Positions 49,970 through 58,741 are shown, numbered from the stretch's first letter. The stretch: DNA of 64,000 bases from Deltaproteobacteria bacterium (GCA_029261875.1 JAJDAL010000040.1:124001-188000); one strand, 5' to 3'. The notes: a model not told the origin generated them from the sequence alone. Numbers and translations are program-made.

Positions 49970-51559
49970 TCAATTCTCCTCTTCCCGGTCAGCGTCCAGC
50001 GCTCCCTCGACGACCTCCCCCAACTTTCCAAGTCCTCGCCCGGCCGCATCCTTCAGACTCTTCGCGGGACGGGTCAGCATTCCCGTGGCTCCGCGCACGT
50101 TCCCGAAAAGCGCATCGAAGGCAGCCGGACGAATCTGGGTCAAATCCATCGCAACCGCCGGGTCCGTCAGCTTGCCGGACACGTGCGCGGGTAAAGGAGG
50201 CAGGATGTCGATGACGCGCGCGGGGAGGGGAATCTTCGTGACACCAAACATCTTCCCGAAGCCTTGCTCGGTGAAGGTGACGCGGATGTCGAGACCAAGC
50301 TCTCCATCGAGCCCCACGCGGCCGGACCCCGTCACCGCGTAGTCGTCGGCGACCGCCACGATGTTGTCGCTCCAAACCGCGGCCTCTTCCATTCGAAAGG
50401 TCTGAAAAACCCGGTGGATCTGGGTGGGTTTCGTTTCCGAGAAATCCACCGATGCCGGAACGATCCGGGGAAAGCGTCCAGCGAGTGCCCCGAGTGCCGA
50501 ACGAAATAACTGGAACGAGCGCAACTGGCCACCGAGGACCTCGAGCACTCCTTCTCCGGTTATCGATCGCGACCATCCGGGTTCCCGATCCCAGATTCCG
50601 CTCAGGCGGGCTGCGCCGTTGAGCGCGCCGAATTCGTCGCTGACGTTGGACGCGGGTGCAATCGCTGTGGCAATTCGAGAAATCGAAGCGCCCGACACCT
50701 GTGTATCCACCTCGAAACGCGCGGGCGGCGACACCCCGATTCGCCCGCGCTGCACCCATTTCCCACCATGGGCATCGAAGCGGAGGTCGGATGCGATGAA
50801 TTCCTTGTCGATGAAATCGAAGGTCGTACTCAGCTGCTGCGTTTGGTGTCCCGCGAAACGCGCGCGATCCGCGTTTACCACCGCGTTGTGGAGGGAAAAT
50901 TTCCGGTCGCGCAGGGAGTATTCGGCATCGAGGTCACCGTGGCCTTCGATCTCGATCCCCGCCAGGTTCAGGCGCGTCGTGGGAAAATCCAAGACACCCT
51001 TGCCACTGAAGCCCAGGGCGCCCGAGCCTTGAATCGAAAGCGTCAGATTCGCCAATCCCTCGAGTTCGCGAATCCAACTCAAGCGCAACAACAACGGCGC
51101 CAAATCGAGATCGGTACCGCGGAACTCTCCATCGATGCGAGACGTTCCATCCTCCGATGAAACCGAGCGACCATCGAGCGCGAAGGTACCGCGGCTCCGC
51201 TCACTGACGAGAACTCCGGACGTGCGAAAATCCGCGACGCCTTCGGAGTCCCTGGGGAACAACGAAAATGCGAGCGCATCCAGGTGAAGGGTCCGCGTTC
51301 CACCCGCCTCCAGCTGTTCTTTGAGGATGAACTCGCCTCCTCGAACGGAAACGCGGGGTGTGCTGGGGAGCTCGGGCAGAAAGAGGAGAATTTTCGAAAC
51401 TTGGAAATCGATGGCGGCGTTCCCGACCCGGCTTCGATGGATCGCGAGCCGAGGCTCTTCGACCCGCAGACCGGCCTGCGCACCCGCCGCGCCGACCAAA
51501 ATCAGCGCGCACACCACCCACCACGCGGTCGCTACCGCGACTCTCGGATTCTCCCCCAC
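49970..51559 (-). CDS. AsmA-like / TamB-type envelope protein
   Basis: A 529-residue exported protein. The N-terminal helix AWWVVCALILVGAAGAQAG is a signal anchor. The body is repetitive beta-strand sequence typical of AsmA/DUF3971 proteins that bridge the periplasm and move lipid, and the AsmA-like C-terminal block is ADDYAVTGSGRVGLDGELGLDIRVTF followed by VSGKLTDPAVAMDL. It is shorter than TamB or YhdP. Start GTG 51559. It lies nine bases behind the gene at 51569-52309. Confidence 0.82.
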   Translation of the reverse strand: MGENPRVAVATAWWVVCALILVGAAGAQAGLRVEEPRLAIHRSRVGNAAIDFQVSKILLFLPELPSTPRVSVRGGEFILKEQLEAGGTRTLHLDALAFSLFPRDSEGVADFRTSGVLVSERSRGTFALDGRSVSSEDGTSRIDGEFRGTDLDLAPLLLRLSWIRELEGLANLTLSIQGSGALGFSGKGVLDFPTTRLNLAGIEIEGHGDLDAEYSLRDRKFSLHNAVVNADRARFAGHQTQQLSTTFDFIDKEFIASDLRFDAHGGKWVQRGRIGVSPPARFEVDTQVSGASISRIATAIAPASNVSDEFGALNGAARLSGIWDREPGWSRSITGEGVLEVLGGQLRSFQLFRSALGALAGRFPRIVPASVDFSETKPTQIHRVFQTFRMEEAAVWSDNIVAVADDYAVTGSGRVGLDGELGLDIRVTFTEQGFGKMFGVTKIPLPARVIDILPPLPAHVSGKLTDPAVAMDLTQIRPAAFDALFGNVRGATGMLTRPAKSLKDAAGRGLGKLGEVVEGALDADREEEN

Positions 51560-51568
51560 GAAGCGAGT

Positions 51569-52309
51569 CTAGCAATCGATGGGGAAATCTTGGACACGTC
51601 GATAGCGGCGCAGAAGCGGACCGAAGCGCGTCGGAAGCGCACCGCAATAGCGAAGGAACCCCGGCAAGGTCGCGAAGGTCTGTTCCGCCCGTCGAAACCG
51701 CTCATCCACTCGCAGCGACTGCTCTTGGCGCACCGGAGGCGCGGCGTCGGGATCGGCCCGGTAGCGCCGCACGTAATCGAGAAGCCGGCTGTGATACTCC
51801 GGGTCTTCGACGATGGCACCAATCGTCTGCCGCCTCGGATGCGTTCCCTCCACCATCGAGAGAACCTGCTGCTCCAGGTCTTCGAGCCCGTTCGGGAAGA
51901 CCTCCATGAGTTGCAGGTCGTAGATGGGATTCAGATGCACGACCTGCATGAGATGCCCCACGATCGTGTCGCGGTCGGAGAGAAACCCCGTGGGATCCAA
52001 CATGGAAACCGGGTCGTCGAGCACGCGCAGCAGTTGGTGGAACCCGAACGAGATCCCCTTCTGGGCGTAGTAGTCGCGGGCCGCGGGCTCGATCACGAAG
52101 CGAAGCATGTCCACCCCGCCGAACAACAGCTGCCAACGATTCGGCCGCCGCTCCACCCAACCCTTCGCTTCCAGTACAGAAAGACGCCGTTCGATCTCCT
52201 TCCCGTCGACGTAGAGGCGAAGCGTCCGACCGAAGCGCGCAGCTTTGCCCCGCAGTTGTTCGGGTCCCCCCACCGCTGTTCGAATCAGCGACCAGGCAGA
52301 TTGGGTCAT
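51569..52309 (-). CDS. Conserved-looking hypothetical protein
   Basis: A 246-residue soluble protein without signal peptide or membrane segment. It begins MTQSAWSLIRTAVGGPEQLR, has a basic winged-helix-like region KEIERRLSVLEAKGWVERRPNRW near residues 35-60, then an alpha-helical body with YYAQKGISFGFHQLLRVLDDP. The C-terminus is Arg- and Pro-rich. I do not know the family. Co-transcription with the AsmA-like gene suggests an envelope-lipid link. Confidence 0.7.
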   Translation of the reverse strand: MTQSAWSLIRTAVGGPEQLRGKAARFGRTLRLYVDGKEIERRLSVLEAKGWVERRPNRWQLLFGGVDMLRFVIEPAARDYYAQKGISFGFHQLLRVLDDPVSMLDPTGFLSDRDTIVGHLMQVVHLNPIYDLQLMEVFPNGLEDLEQQVLSMVEGTHPRRQTIGAIVEDPEYHSRLLDYVRRYRADPDAAPPVRQEQSLRVDERFRRAEQTFATLPGFLRYCGALPTRFGPLLRRYRRVQDFPIDC

Positions 52310-52349
52310 ACGCGGAGAGAGTGCGGTCAATGGGTGCCCCTGCGGCGAG

Positions 52350-52724
52350 CTAACGGCGAACCACCACGACTTCGACGCGCCCCTTGGGACCGATGTACCA
52401 GGAGGCAAACCAGCTCGTCACGCTCACGATCACCGCACACAGCAGTGCGGTTGCGAACCCGTCGACGTCGAAGCCATCGAGCAGCCGCGCCACCAATCCC
52501 ACCATTCCCGCATTCACGACCAGGAGAAACAGGCCCAAGGTCACCACCGTGATGGGAAACGTGAGGACGACCAGAATCGGGCGCACGATGGCGTTGACGA
52601 TCCCCAGTAGAATCGCCGCAGCAAGCAGGTTCCAGGTACCCTGAATGAAAATGCCCTCGAGCAGGCTGGCGGCAATCCAGAGGCCCAGGGCGTTGATGAG
52701 TGTACGCACGACGAATCCAGGCAT
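52350..52724 (-). CDS. Phage-holin-family (PF04020) membrane protein
   Basis: A 124-residue protein with four membrane helices. LINALGLWIAASLLEGIFI, ILLGIVNAIVRPILVVLTFPITVVTLGLFLLVVNAGM and the C-terminal FASWYIGPKGR match the holin-superfamily-IV/YvlD group. Despite the name, chromosomal members are membrane proteins of unknown role. GGAAGGAGG gives a strong Shine-Dalgarno for ATG 52724, and a TATGGT about 25 bases upstream may be the -10. Confidence 0.9.
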   Translation of the reverse strand: MPGFVVRTLINALGLWIAASLLEGIFIQGTWNLLAAAILLGIVNAIVRPILVVLTFPITVVTLGLFLLVVNAGMVGLVARLLDGFDVDGFATALLCAVIVSVTSWFASWYIGPKGRVEVVVVRR

Positions 52725-52771
52725 CGCGCCCTCCTTCCAGACGAACCATAGCGCTGCGCGTCCGCGCGGCC

Positions 52772-53308
52772 TTAGTCGGCCCCGTCCGCGCCTTCGGGTT
52801 TCCCTTGCGCCAATGCGGCCAGGGCGGAGGTCACCGCGGATTCGCCCGCCAGGAATTCGATCTTCGCAATGCGTCGCGATTCGAGGGTCAGAAGCGTCAC
52901 GTTCCCATCTTCACCCGGAAAATCCGAAGTCACCTCCCCGCTGCGGTCGAGCAACATCGCGTAGCCGCGTTTGCGCATGGCGGGCTCTGCGAACATGCGG
53001 CGAATCAGGGCCGGCATGCGGCTCACGTCGGCAACATAGAGACTCCGGGCGTCGTCCAATCGCGACTGGCCGTCTTTCGCCAAACTGGCCTTGATGGCAT
53101 CGCCCGCGTCCATGTCGCGCGTAAAGAAGATCCCTTTCACCGAATCGTCGACCGACCGTTTCTCGCCGAACTGGTCCTCCAGTGAAATCGCTCCCAGCGT
53201 ATCTCCGACTCCGAGCGGCGCTGCCGGAACTCCGTCCTCGGCCGATGTCGAGATCGCGCATCCGATCAGACAAGCGACGACGGCCCCGATCACCACCTCG
53301 GTTCTCAT
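52772..53308 (-). CDS. Secreted thioredoxin-fold protein (YtfJ-like)
   Basis: A 178-residue exported protein. The signal peptide MRTEVVIGAVVACLIGC ends at a Cys, a possible lipobox. GVGDTLGAISLEDQFGEKRSVDDSVKGIFFTRDMDAG is the start of a peroxiredoxin/YtfJ-like thioredoxin fold but has no CxxC, so it is unlikely to be a reductase. RSLYVADVSRMPALIRRMFAEPAMRKRGY is characteristic of this subgroup. It overlaps the upstream gene as ATGA. Confidence 0.8.
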   Translation of the reverse strand: MRTEVVIGAVVACLIGCAISTSAEDGVPAAPLGVGDTLGAISLEDQFGEKRSVDDSVKGIFFTRDMDAGDAIKASLAKDGQSRLDDARSLYVADVSRMPALIRRMFAEPAMRKRGYAMLLDRSGEVTSDFPGEDGNVTLLTLESRRIAKIEFLAGESAVTSALAALAQGKPEGADGAD

Positions 53309-54249
53309 TGGGTTGCCTCCTCGTGCGAAACGCGCTCGAAGCTGCGCGCGATCTCTCGGAACTGGGGGACGTAGCGCTTTTCGTCCCGGGCGCCGACCAG
53401 GCCTTGCAGGAGATAATACCGAGACCGCTCCGCAATCAGAACCTGGTAGACGCGCAGCCGCGTGCCACTTCCCGACTCTCTCGCGCGCGCGGTCAACTCG
53501 TAGGCGTTGAGCCCGTCGACGATGAGCAGGGCTCCCTCGATCTCTTCGACATCCGACACCTGCGCGGTCTGGAGCAAGCGCGCGCGCGCGAACGCTGCGA
53601 GGTCCGACAGATCGACTGGGGCGAGCGAAGGGCCCACGACGACGAGCGGGTCCGCGGGGCCGACCGCCTCGGCCCCCGCCTTGCCGAGCATCAGCATGTT
53701 GGACATCCGACCCGCAATCTTCAGGTCTTCGGTCTCTGCGACCCGAAAACGCAACCCGTCGAAAGGATCGAGTTCCAGCCCGGGCGTCCAACGCGTCGAC
53801 AAGACCGCACGCTTCATGGGAAGCGAAAGGTCTTCGCTTTTCGAAGACGGATGCGTGGCGAGCACCATGATGGAAACCTGGTCTTCTCCCAGCGCCACGA
53901 TCCACTTGTTGAAGCGTGCGCCATCGACCTCTTGGGCCACGTGCAACAGCAACGCGTCGCGCCCGTCGATCTTGGCTCGCTTGGCCTCCAGAAGTTGCAT
54001 GCCGCGCTGTGCCAGACCCTCCTGAGTCAATCCGGCGAGCACCCGTTCGAAGGGGCCGGGAATTTCCGTCACCAGGATGGAGGACGCGACCGCCGCGTTT
54101 TCGAACCCCGGAAAATCGCGCGCGACCGAAAAGCCGGGCGGGGGGATCAACGCGACGTGGGTCCCCGCCACCCGCAGGGAACCCTCCTCCGCCGTGGCCG
54201 TAGCAGCAGTGCACAGGAGAACGGCGAGGATTCGGAGCAGGCGATTCAT
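53305..54249 (-). CDS. Secreted protein of unknown function
   Basis: A 314-residue protein with a signal peptide (MNRLLRILAVLLCTAATATA). Two similar mixed alpha/beta halves are suggested by LIPPPGFSVARDFPGFENAA near the start and the second-half VVGPSLAPVDLSDLAAFARARL, with ALLLHVAQEVDGARFNKWIVAL and LLIVDGLNAYELTARA in equivalent places. I cannot name a family. It is coupled on both sides by ATGA overlaps to the GNAT and YtfJ-like genes. Confidence 0.75.
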   Translation of the reverse strand: MNRLLRILAVLLCTAATATAEEGSLRVAGTHVALIPPPGFSVARDFPGFENAAVASSILVTEIPGPFERVLAGLTQEGLAQRGMQLLEAKRAKIDGRDALLLHVAQEVDGARFNKWIVALGEDQVSIMVLATHPSSKSEDLSLPMKRAVLSTRWTPGLELDPFDGLRFRVAETEDLKIAGRMSNMLMLGKAGAEAVGPADPLVVVGPSLAPVDLSDLAAFARARLLQTAQVSDVEEIEGALLIVDGLNAYELTARARESGSGTRLRVYQVLIAERSRYYLLQGLVGARDEKRYVPQFREIARSFERVSHEEATQ

Positions 54250-54719
54250 AGCGCCTTGCTGAGGAAGTACATTTTTCCGGAATCCGGACCGCGAAAACCC
54301 ACGCGTCGATACAGGTTGCGGGCGTCTTGATTGGACTCTTCCACTTCGAGCGTGAGCTTACAGAAGCCCAGCTCCCGCGCCTTGCGTTCCACCCGGTCGA
54401 GAAGTGCGCGCCCGACACCCTGACCGCGAAAGCCCTCGGCCACGACCAGATCGTGGATATTCAACAAACCCTTGGCAGAGAACGTCGAGAAGCCCTGGAA
54501 ACAGATCGCCACCCCCACGGCTTCCTGTCCCCGGAATGCGAGGAACACCCATGCTCCCGGATGCCGTGCCAGGGCCGGCGCCAAGCGGCGGGCCACGTCC
54601 TTTGCCAGACCCGGCGCTCCGTCCGCCGGATTGCGCGCATAGGAATCGACGAGATCCACCACGGCCCGGGCGTGTTCGGCGTTCTCGAAATCCGCGCACC
54701 GGATCGTGAAATCAGCCAT
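54246..54719 (-). CDS. GNAT family N-acetyltransferase
   Basis: A 157-residue acetyltransferase. The acetyl-CoA pyrophosphate motif is FRGQGVGRALLDRVE, following the strand LNIHDLVVAEG, and the C-terminal NQDARNLYRRVGFRGPDS is the usual Tyr-bearing end. Substrate unknown. It overlaps the downstream secreted-protein gene as ATGA and the upstream EXPERA gene by eight bases. Confidence 0.9.
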   Translation of the reverse strand: MADFTIRCADFENAEHARAVVDLVDSYARNPADGAPGLAKDVARRLAPALARHPGAWVFLAFRGQEAVGVAICFQGFSTFSAKGLLNIHDLVVAEGFRGQGVGRALLDRVERKARELGFCKLTLEVEESNQDARNLYRRVGFRGPDSGKMYFLSKAL

Positions 54720-55197
54720 CGCGGAACACCGGGGCGGCGCGCAAGCGAAGCGCGAGAATCGCCGGTGCGATCAACCAGGGTAGGTTCATGGGGATGTAGA
54801 CCACGAGATCCGTTGGGGGGTGCGCGCCCAGGAAGGTCTGAAAGAAATAGAACCCCATATTCGTAACCGCCGATCCGGCATACAGGAGTCCGGGAATGCG
54901 GATCCATTCGCGGCTGCGCGCGAATGCGTAGACGAGGAAAACGAGAAACGGCGCTTGAACCAGGCCGTCGTAGAGACAATTGGCCAGGAGCCAGACCGGC
55001 GGGTCGAGGTGGGCGGGCTCCCGCGCCACCGCCCAACCGTAGAGCCAACGCAGCGGGGGCCACGGGCTGTCGGCGGAAACCGGCACGCCCAGTCCCTCGG
55101 GCAGGCTGAACAAGAACCCGTAGGGAATTGCGATTCCGAAGAAGATCACCAGCGCGAAATCCAACGGTCTTTGGCGCAGAGGACGTCCGGAAGGCAT
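54712..55197 (-). CDS. EXPERA-domain (emopamil-binding-like) membrane protein
   Basis: A 161-residue protein with four membrane helices. NCLYDGLVQAPFLVFLVYAF, IRIPGLLYAGSAVTNMGFYFFQTFLG and LVVYIPMNLPWLIAPAILALRL match the EXPERA domain of EBP and TMEM97, which in eukaryotes handles sterols. A bacterial copy suggests binding or isomerisation of a sterol-like or other lipid. TAGACT ends six bases before ATG 55197, with no usable Shine-Dalgarno. Confidence 0.8.
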   Translation of the reverse strand: MPSGRPLRQRPLDFALVIFFGIAIPYGFLFSLPEGLGVPVSADSPWPPLRWLYGWAVAREPAHLDPPVWLLANCLYDGLVQAPFLVFLVYAFARSREWIRIPGLLYAGSAVTNMGFYFFQTFLGAHPPTDLVVYIPMNLPWLIAPAILALRLRAAPVFRDG

Positions 55198-55203
55198 GCT
55201 CCC

Positions 55204-55209
55204 AGTCTA
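55204..55209 (-). promoter_or_regulatory. Candidate leaderless promoter -10 element
   Basis: TAGACT on the minus strand, six bases (GGGAGC), then ATG 55197. GGGAG is only one base from the ATG, too close to be a Shine-Dalgarno. The upstream gene is divergent, so a promoter is required here. Confidence 0.5.
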
Positions 55210-55275
55210 GCCGGGTTTGGCGGCGGGAACCGATCGGTTCGGGCGAATCCGGCGATTCGGCTAGCATCGCGAACC

Positions 55276-55671
55276 ATGGCGCACGAACGCTCCGGTTGGC
55301 CCAAGACGCTCGCGGAATACGTGGGCTACGAAACCCTCGAAGCCGGTGAGGCATCCCGTGCGCGGATGGAGATTCGCCCGGAACACATCGCACCCAACGG
55401 ATTCCTGCAGGCATCGGTCATCATCGCCATGGCGGACATGTGTTGCGCCAGCGGTACGTTTGCCAGCGTGCCCGAAGGCGCCAGTTTCACCACCATCGAA
55501 CTCAAGACCAACTTGATCTCGACCGCCCGTTCGGGCGAATTGATTTGCGAAGCGCAACGCGTGCACGGCGGCAAGACGACCCAGGTGTGGGACGCTTCGG
55601 TAACGCACACCGAGTCCGGAAAACGCCTCGCATTGTTTCGCTGCACACAACTCATCCTCTACCCCAAGTAA
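55276..55671 (+). CDS. PaaI-type hotdog thioesterase
   Basis: A 131-residue hotdog-fold protein. The central helix region PEHIAPNGFLQASVIIAMADMCC and FTTIELKTNLISTARSGELICEAQRV are diagnostic for PaaI/YbgC-like acyl-CoA thioesterases. It probably hydrolyses aryl- or acyl-CoA esters, which fits the acyl-CoA synthetases elsewhere. TAGCAT ends eight bases before ATG 55276. The next gene follows nine bases later. Confidence 0.9.
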   Translation: MAHERSGWPKTLAEYVGYETLEAGEASRARMEIRPEHIAPNGFLQASVIIAMADMCCASGTFASVPEGASFTTIELKTNLISTARSGELICEAQRVHGGKTTQVWDASVTHTESGKRLALFRCTQLILYPK

Positions 55672-55680
55672 AGGAATCGC

Positions 55681-56757
55681 ATGCGCTATCGAGTAATCCA
55701 ATGGGCAACCGGTCATGTGGGGCGCGCCGCCGTGGAAGGCGTGCTCGCCCATCCGGATCTCGAATTGGTGGGCGCGTGGGTCCACAGCCCGGAGAAGGAC
55801 GGAAAAGACGTCGGAGAAATCTGCGGATTGCCCCCCGTCGGAGTGCACGCCACGCGCGACCCCGCAGAGATTCACAAGCTCGACGCGGATTGCGTGATCT
55901 ACAGCCCTTTGCTGGCCCAAACAGACGAAGTCGTCGCGTTGCTCGAGTCCGGAAAGAATGTCGTCACCCCCATGGGCTGGTTCTTCCCCTTCTCGGACGC
56001 GAGCGTCTCGAACGTCGAAGCCGCGTGCCAGAAAGGCGGCGTCACGCTACACGGAACCGGAATCCACCCGGGCGGCATCACCGAACGAATCCCCCTCACC
56101 CTGTCCGCCTTCTGCAGCAACATTCGCCACGTGCGCGCTGAAGAGTTCTCGGACATCCGCAACTACGCGGCGGAGTTCGTCGTTCGCGAAATCATGCTGT
56201 TCGGGAAATCGCCGGAACAAGCTTCCGCGAGCCCCATGCTGGGGATGTTGGGAAAGGGGTTCGGCGAAGCGATCGACCTGCTCGCGGCGGGCCTCGGGCT
56301 TCCCCTCGACCCCCAAAAACGCGCCACCCATGAAATGGCGCTCGCCACGGCGCCCATCGAATCTCCCACCGGGCGCGTGGAACCGGGAACCGTAGCGGCC
56401 CAGCGGCTCACCTGGCAGGGAACCCACCGCGGAGAACCGGTCATCACCGCACGCGTGAATTGGTTCATGGGCGAGTCGGATTTCGACCCCGCGTGGCAAC
56501 TCGGTGGCGAGCGCTTCGAAATCGGTTTCGACGCGGACCCGCCCCTGGAAGTCACGCTCCACGGAATGCATCCACCGGAATTGGGAAAGAATCTCGATCG
56601 CAATCCCGGCCTGTTTGCGACCGCGATGCATTGCGTCAACGCCGTGCCCTACGTCTGCGACGCGCCGGCCGGGATTCGCACCTATCTCGACCTCCCCCTG
56701 GTTTCGGGCCGCAGCGCTTTCGCAACGCCTAGGGGCTCAACCGATACAGCACGATAG
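55681..56757 (+). CDS. Dihydrodipicolinate reductase-like NAD(P)-binding protein
   Basis: A 358-residue oxidoreductase. The N-terminal Rossmann motif RVIQWATGHVGRAAVEGVL (variant GxxGxxG) and CVIYSPLLAQTDEVVALLESGKNVVTPMGW resemble DapB N-terminal domains, and the C-terminal part is related to 2,4-diaminopentanoate dehydrogenase. TGIHPGGITERIPLTL is a conserved block of this uncharacterised branch. The true substrate is unknown. It overlaps the convergent GNAT gene by 29 bp. Confidence 0.87.
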   Translation: MRYRVIQWATGHVGRAAVEGVLAHPDLELVGAWVHSPEKDGKDVGEICGLPPVGVHATRDPAEIHKLDADCVIYSPLLAQTDEVVALLESGKNVVTPMGWFFPFSDASVSNVEAACQKGGVTLHGTGIHPGGITERIPLTLSAFCSNIRHVRAEEFSDIRNYAAEFVVREIMLFGKSPEQASASPMLGMLGKGFGEAIDLLAAGLGLPLDPQKRATHEMALATAPIESPTGRVEPGTVAAQRLTWQGTHRGEPVITARVNWFMGESDFDPAWQLGGERFEIGFDADPPLEVTLHGMHPPELGKNLDRNPGLFATAMHCVNAVPYVCDAPAGIRTYLDLPLVSGRSAFATPRGSTDTAR

Positions 56758-57262
56758 GTACGTCGGGAACCCGCAAACCCAGATCCCGACCGGTCGCCGC
56801 GCGTTCGAAGGTCATGCCGAGACGCCGCATCACCGCTTGCGAGCGAAGATTCTCGGGGTGCGTGATGGCGACGACACTCGACAACGCACCTTTCTCGAAG
56901 GCGAATTCGGCGCTGCCGCGACCCGCTTCCGTCGCGTAACCGTTCCCCCAGGCCGCGGGCGTCAACCACCAACCGATCTCCACGTCCGACGTCGTCCCCA
57001 GGGGTTGCAGACCCGCCAACCCGACCACGCGCGAATCGCCGCGAACTTCGATGGCGCCCAGACAGAAGCCTACTCGTTCGAGATGTTCGCGCTGGCGGGC
57101 CATGAAACCGTCGATGGTCTCTTCGGTCCAGGCGACGCCTTGCCCGATGTAGCGCATGACCTTTGGGTCCGTGACCAGGCCGCGAAACACCGGAAGGTCC
57201 GCGCTGTGCCAGGGACGAATGCGCAGTCGCGGCGTTTCGATTGCGAAATGGCTGGCGGACAT
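56729..57262 (-). CDS. GNAT family N-acetyltransferase (RimJ/RimL type)
   Basis: A 177-residue acetyltransferase. TPRLRIRPWHSADLPVFRGL and VMRYIGQGVAWTEE are the RimJ/L N-terminal marks, with EIGWWLTPAAWGNGYATEAG as the acetyl-CoA motif. It may acetylate ribosomal proteins or small molecules. The divergent Nudix gene starts 24 bp away. A TATTCT on the minus strand lies 10 bases ahead of its ATG. Confidence 0.9.
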   Translation of the reverse strand: MSASHFAIETPRLRIRPWHSADLPVFRGLVTDPKVMRYIGQGVAWTEETIDGFMARQREHLERVGFCLGAIEVRGDSRVVGLAGLQPLGTTSDVEIGWWLTPAAWGNGYATEAGRGSAEFAFEKGALSSVVAITHPENLRSQAVMRRLGMTFERAATGRDLGLRVPDVPIVLYRLSP

Positions 57263-57286
57263 GGTTCGTGCGAGAATAGATCAAGC

Positions 57287-57814
57287 ATGGAATCGCGTCC
57301 TCCGCAGCAACTCTCGGATATCGATTGGGACAACTGGCAAGCGCGCGCGGCGTCGCTCGTTTTCGTGGTGCGGGACGATCAGGTGCTGTTAATCCGCAAG
57401 AAGCGGGGGTTGGGTGCAGGCAAGATCAACGGGCCCGGCGGCCGCATCGAACCCGGTGAAAGCGTCGAGCAATGCGCCATGCGGGAAATCCAAGAGGAAC
57501 TCCACATCACGCCGACTTCCATCGAACTCCTGGGGGAGAACCGCTTCCATTTCGTCGATGGCTACACCACCCACGTGTTCGTGTATCGCGCGGAGGATTT
57601 CCGCGGAGAGCCCACGGAAACCGAAGAAGCGGCGCCGCTTTGGTTCCCCCTCGACCAGATTCCCTACGCAGAAATGTGGGAAGACGATTACCTGTGGGTC
57701 CCCCTCGTCATCCAGCGGCGCTGTTTTTCGGGGCGCTTCTTGTTCGACGTAGACAAGATGATCGACTACGACTTGGCCCACCTCCCCACGGCGCACTCCA
57801 TCGCGAAGCCCTAG
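57287..57814 (+). CDS. Nudix hydrolase (MTH1-like)
   Basis: A 175-residue Nudix protein. The box GGRIEPGESVEQCAMREIQEEL (residues 51-72) is complete. GLGAGKINGPGGR and NRFHFVDGYTTHVFVYRAEDF resemble human MTH1, an 8-oxo-dGTP and 2-hydroxy-dATP diphosphatase, so nucleotide-pool cleaning is likely. No Shine-Dalgarno is seen; the 24-bp divergent gap holds AGAATAGAT. Confidence 0.92.
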   Translation: MESRPPQQLSDIDWDNWQARAASLVFVVRDDQVLLIRKKRGLGAGKINGPGGRIEPGESVEQCAMREIQEELHITPTSIELLGENRFHFVDGYTTHVFVYRAEDFRGEPTETEEAAPLWFPLDQIPYAEMWEDDYLWVPLVIQRRCFSGRFLFDVDKMIDYDLAHLPTAHSIAKP

Positions 57815-57827
57815 CGGGCCGCCGGAA

Positions 57828-58310
57828 CTACTCCGATGGCGCGCGACCCAGCAAGCCGCCGTAAATACCCGGGTCCGATCCCGCGATCACCTGCGCGTCC
57901 ACGGCTTTCTTGTAATAGTCCGCCGGACCCACCGAACCGATGATCGCGTACGCATAGCCCTGGGCGCGTTGCGTGTGCAGCGTGGCGAGCAGCAGCGCTT
58001 TGCCAATCCCCTTACCGCGTTCGGACTCCATCACGCCCGTGGGCCCAAAGTAGTTGGGGCAGGTTGCGTCGTAGCACGCAATTCCAAGCAGCTCCCCCGC
58101 GCGGATCGCAACGAAACAACTCACGGGGAGATTCGCGAACGCAGCCTCGACCTCGGGACGCCAGGGCGAGAAGTGCCTTTCGACCCATTCGATCACGCGG
58201 TCTTTCTCCGGCGAGCGCGCGGCCCGTACCTCGATGCCCTGATCCCGAACCCCATGCAGGGCCGGTTCCGCGGGGGGCAGATCGTAGAGTCGCACGAGCA
58301 TGTCGGGCAC
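57828..58310 (-). CDS. GNAT family N-acetyltransferase
   Basis: A 160-residue acetyltransferase. The acetyl-CoA motif is SERGKGIGKALLLATL, preceded by CPNYFGPTGVME and followed by YAYAIIGSVGPADYYKKAV. Start GTG 58310 is supported by GGAG eight bases upstream, inside the end of the DUF1330 gene five bases away. Substrate unknown. Confidence 0.88.
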   Translation of the reverse strand: MPDMLVRLYDLPPAEPALHGVRDQGIEVRAARSPEKDRVIEWVERHFSPWRPEVEAAFANLPVSCFVAIRAGELLGIACYDATCPNYFGPTGVMESERGKGIGKALLLATLHTQRAQGYAYAIIGSVGPADYYKKAVDAQVIAGSDPGIYGGLLGRAPSE

Positions 58311-58315
58311 GTGGG

Positions 58316-58741
58316 TTACTCCGTCATACCGGGAAGCGCTTGCCCTTGGGTGAGGATCAGCCGGGAATCCGCCAGCGCCGCCGTGCGGTGCACCGACGAG
58401 GCCTGGTAGTCGGGTTTCGCGACCATCTCGAGAAACGACCGTCGCGACGGATACTCGACCAGAACCGCGTCGTCCCAGACTTCCGCGTCCGGCGCGATGA
58501 CGTTCAATTGCACCTGCCCGAGCCAGATCGGGCGGCCGCCGGCTTCGGACACTTTCTGAAGCGCCACCTCGGAATAGCGCGCGTAGGCCTCACGACCGGT
58601 ACAGGGAGGAAATGGCGCGCCTTCGGGGTATTCCGCCTGCTCGCGATATCGCAGCAGATTGATCATCACGACCGGACCTTCGCGATCCGCCTGGGCGGCC
58701 AGGGCGGTGAGTTGCTCCGGGCTGGGATTGATGTAGGACAC
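58316..58741 (-). CDS. DUF1330 domain protein
   Basis: A 141-residue alpha+beta-barrel protein (dimeric ferredoxin-like). VVMINLLRYRE, RYSEVALQKVSEAGGRPIWLG, DDAVLVEYPSRRSFLEMVAKPDYQ and HRTAALADSRLILTQG match DUF1330. Some relatives are monooxygenase-like or decarboxylase-like. GAGGATGAGCC gives a Shine-Dalgarno for GTG 58741. Followed five bases later by the GNAT gene. Confidence 0.9.
   Translation of the reverse strand: MSYINPSPEQLTALAAQADREGPVVMINLLRYREQAEYPEGAPFPPCTGREAYARYSEVALQKVSEAGGRPIWLGQVQLNVIAPDAEVWDDAVLVEYPSRRSFLEMVAKPDYQASSVHRTAALADSRLILTQGQALPGMTE

Noticed and set aside
52350..52724. Holin-like gene as a sign of a prophage.
   Set aside because: The PF04020 family is common on chromosomes as a four-helix membrane protein, and no other phage gene is near.
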